The translations under genes and the position numbers were made by a program. From NCBI GenBank assembly GCA_011057845.1, contig DSDB01000184.1, forward strand, positions 1 to 5,536: a stretch of 5,536 bases of DNA, written 5' to 3'. Below the pieces are notes generated by a model. That model was given only the letters and a program-made list of their open reading frames with translations. It had not been told where the DNA came from and ran no database searches. The DNA comes from Phycisphaerales bacterium (GTDB taxonomy: Bacteria; Planctomycetota; Phycisphaerae; Sedimentisphaerales; Anaerobacaceae). Below are positions 5,429 through 5,536 of the stretch, in pieces. Each line of letters opens with the position of its first letter. Position 1 is the stretch's first letter.

Positions 5429-5536
5429 ATGAAATTCGATAAATTCACATTGAAAGCCCAGGAGGCCCTCGCCACCGCCCAGCAGCTCGTGATGGCCCGC
5501 TCGCATACGGTCCTGACCCCCCTGCACCTGTTGGCC
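5429..5536 (+). CDS. clpB: ATP-dependent chaperone ClpB, N-terminal fragment (continues past window)
   Basis: The first 36 codons are present and the gene is cut by the right edge. The peptide begins MKFDKFTLKAQEALATAQQL (1-20) and continues with SHTVLTPLHLL (25-35). This is the first Clp N-domain repeat and is typical of ClpB, where the opening M-x-F/L-D-x-x-T and the later PLHLL are conserved. ClpB is a hexameric AAA+ disaggregase that works with DnaK on heat-denatured proteins in the cytoplasm. The start at 5429 is fixed by GAGG (5417-5420) with an 8-base spacer. ClpA or ClpC share this domain, but the opening residues favour ClpB; the middle coiled-coil region that would settle this is outside the window. 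No CIRCE element or sigma32-type promoter was found upstream. Confidence 0.87.
   Translation, partial: MKFDKFTLKAQEALATAQQLVMARSHTVLTPLHLLA

Overview
The window is a high-GC bacterial segment. It most likely comes from a Planctomycetota (PVC-group) genome. This is an inference from three things: a Tat-exported formylglycine sulfatase, a Tat-exported ThuA-like protein, and coding strands rich in C-ending codons. No rRNA, tRNA, CRISPR array, transposase or phage gene is visible. The content is mostly housekeeping and carbohydrate-related, and I see no clear candidate for a new defence or mobile system.

Layout. Positions 1-383 (minus strand, running off the left edge) hold the N-terminal part of a Tat-exported ThuA-like protein. 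A 196-base divergent spacer follows, with a dyad (431-449) and overlapping hairpins around a weak promoter. mutY (580-1674, plus) encodes an A/G-specific adenine glycosylase with an intact [4Fe-4S] motif and an unusually well preserved Nudix box. A 163-base spacer then carries a near-consensus sigma70-type promoter (1784-1812) just ahead of a sulfatase gene (1838-3733). The sulfatase is followed, at gaps of exactly 35 bases each, by a YgjP-like zinc metallopeptidase gene (3769-4338) and an ADP-ribosylglycohydrolase gene (4374-5150). These three look like one transcription unit, closed by a GC-rich hairpin (5154-5178). The last spacer (5151-5428) has a perfect palindrome, a second dyad and a five-unit degenerate heptamer repeat directly before the ribosome-binding site of clpB (5429 onward, cut by the right edge).

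How the genes may work together. The sulfatase and the ThuA-like protein fit periplasmic processing of sulfated or complex glycans. MutY handles oxidative DNA damage (A opposite 8-oxoguanine), and ClpB is a heat-shock disaggregase. The metallopeptidase and ADP-ribosylglycohydrolase are predicted to be cytoplasmic, and their link to the sulfatase is not explained by known pathways. The most notable non-gene signals are the switch from G-ending to C-ending codons at the domain boundary inside mutY, the heptamer array before clpB, and a perfect 10-bp hairpin inside the sulfatase linker.
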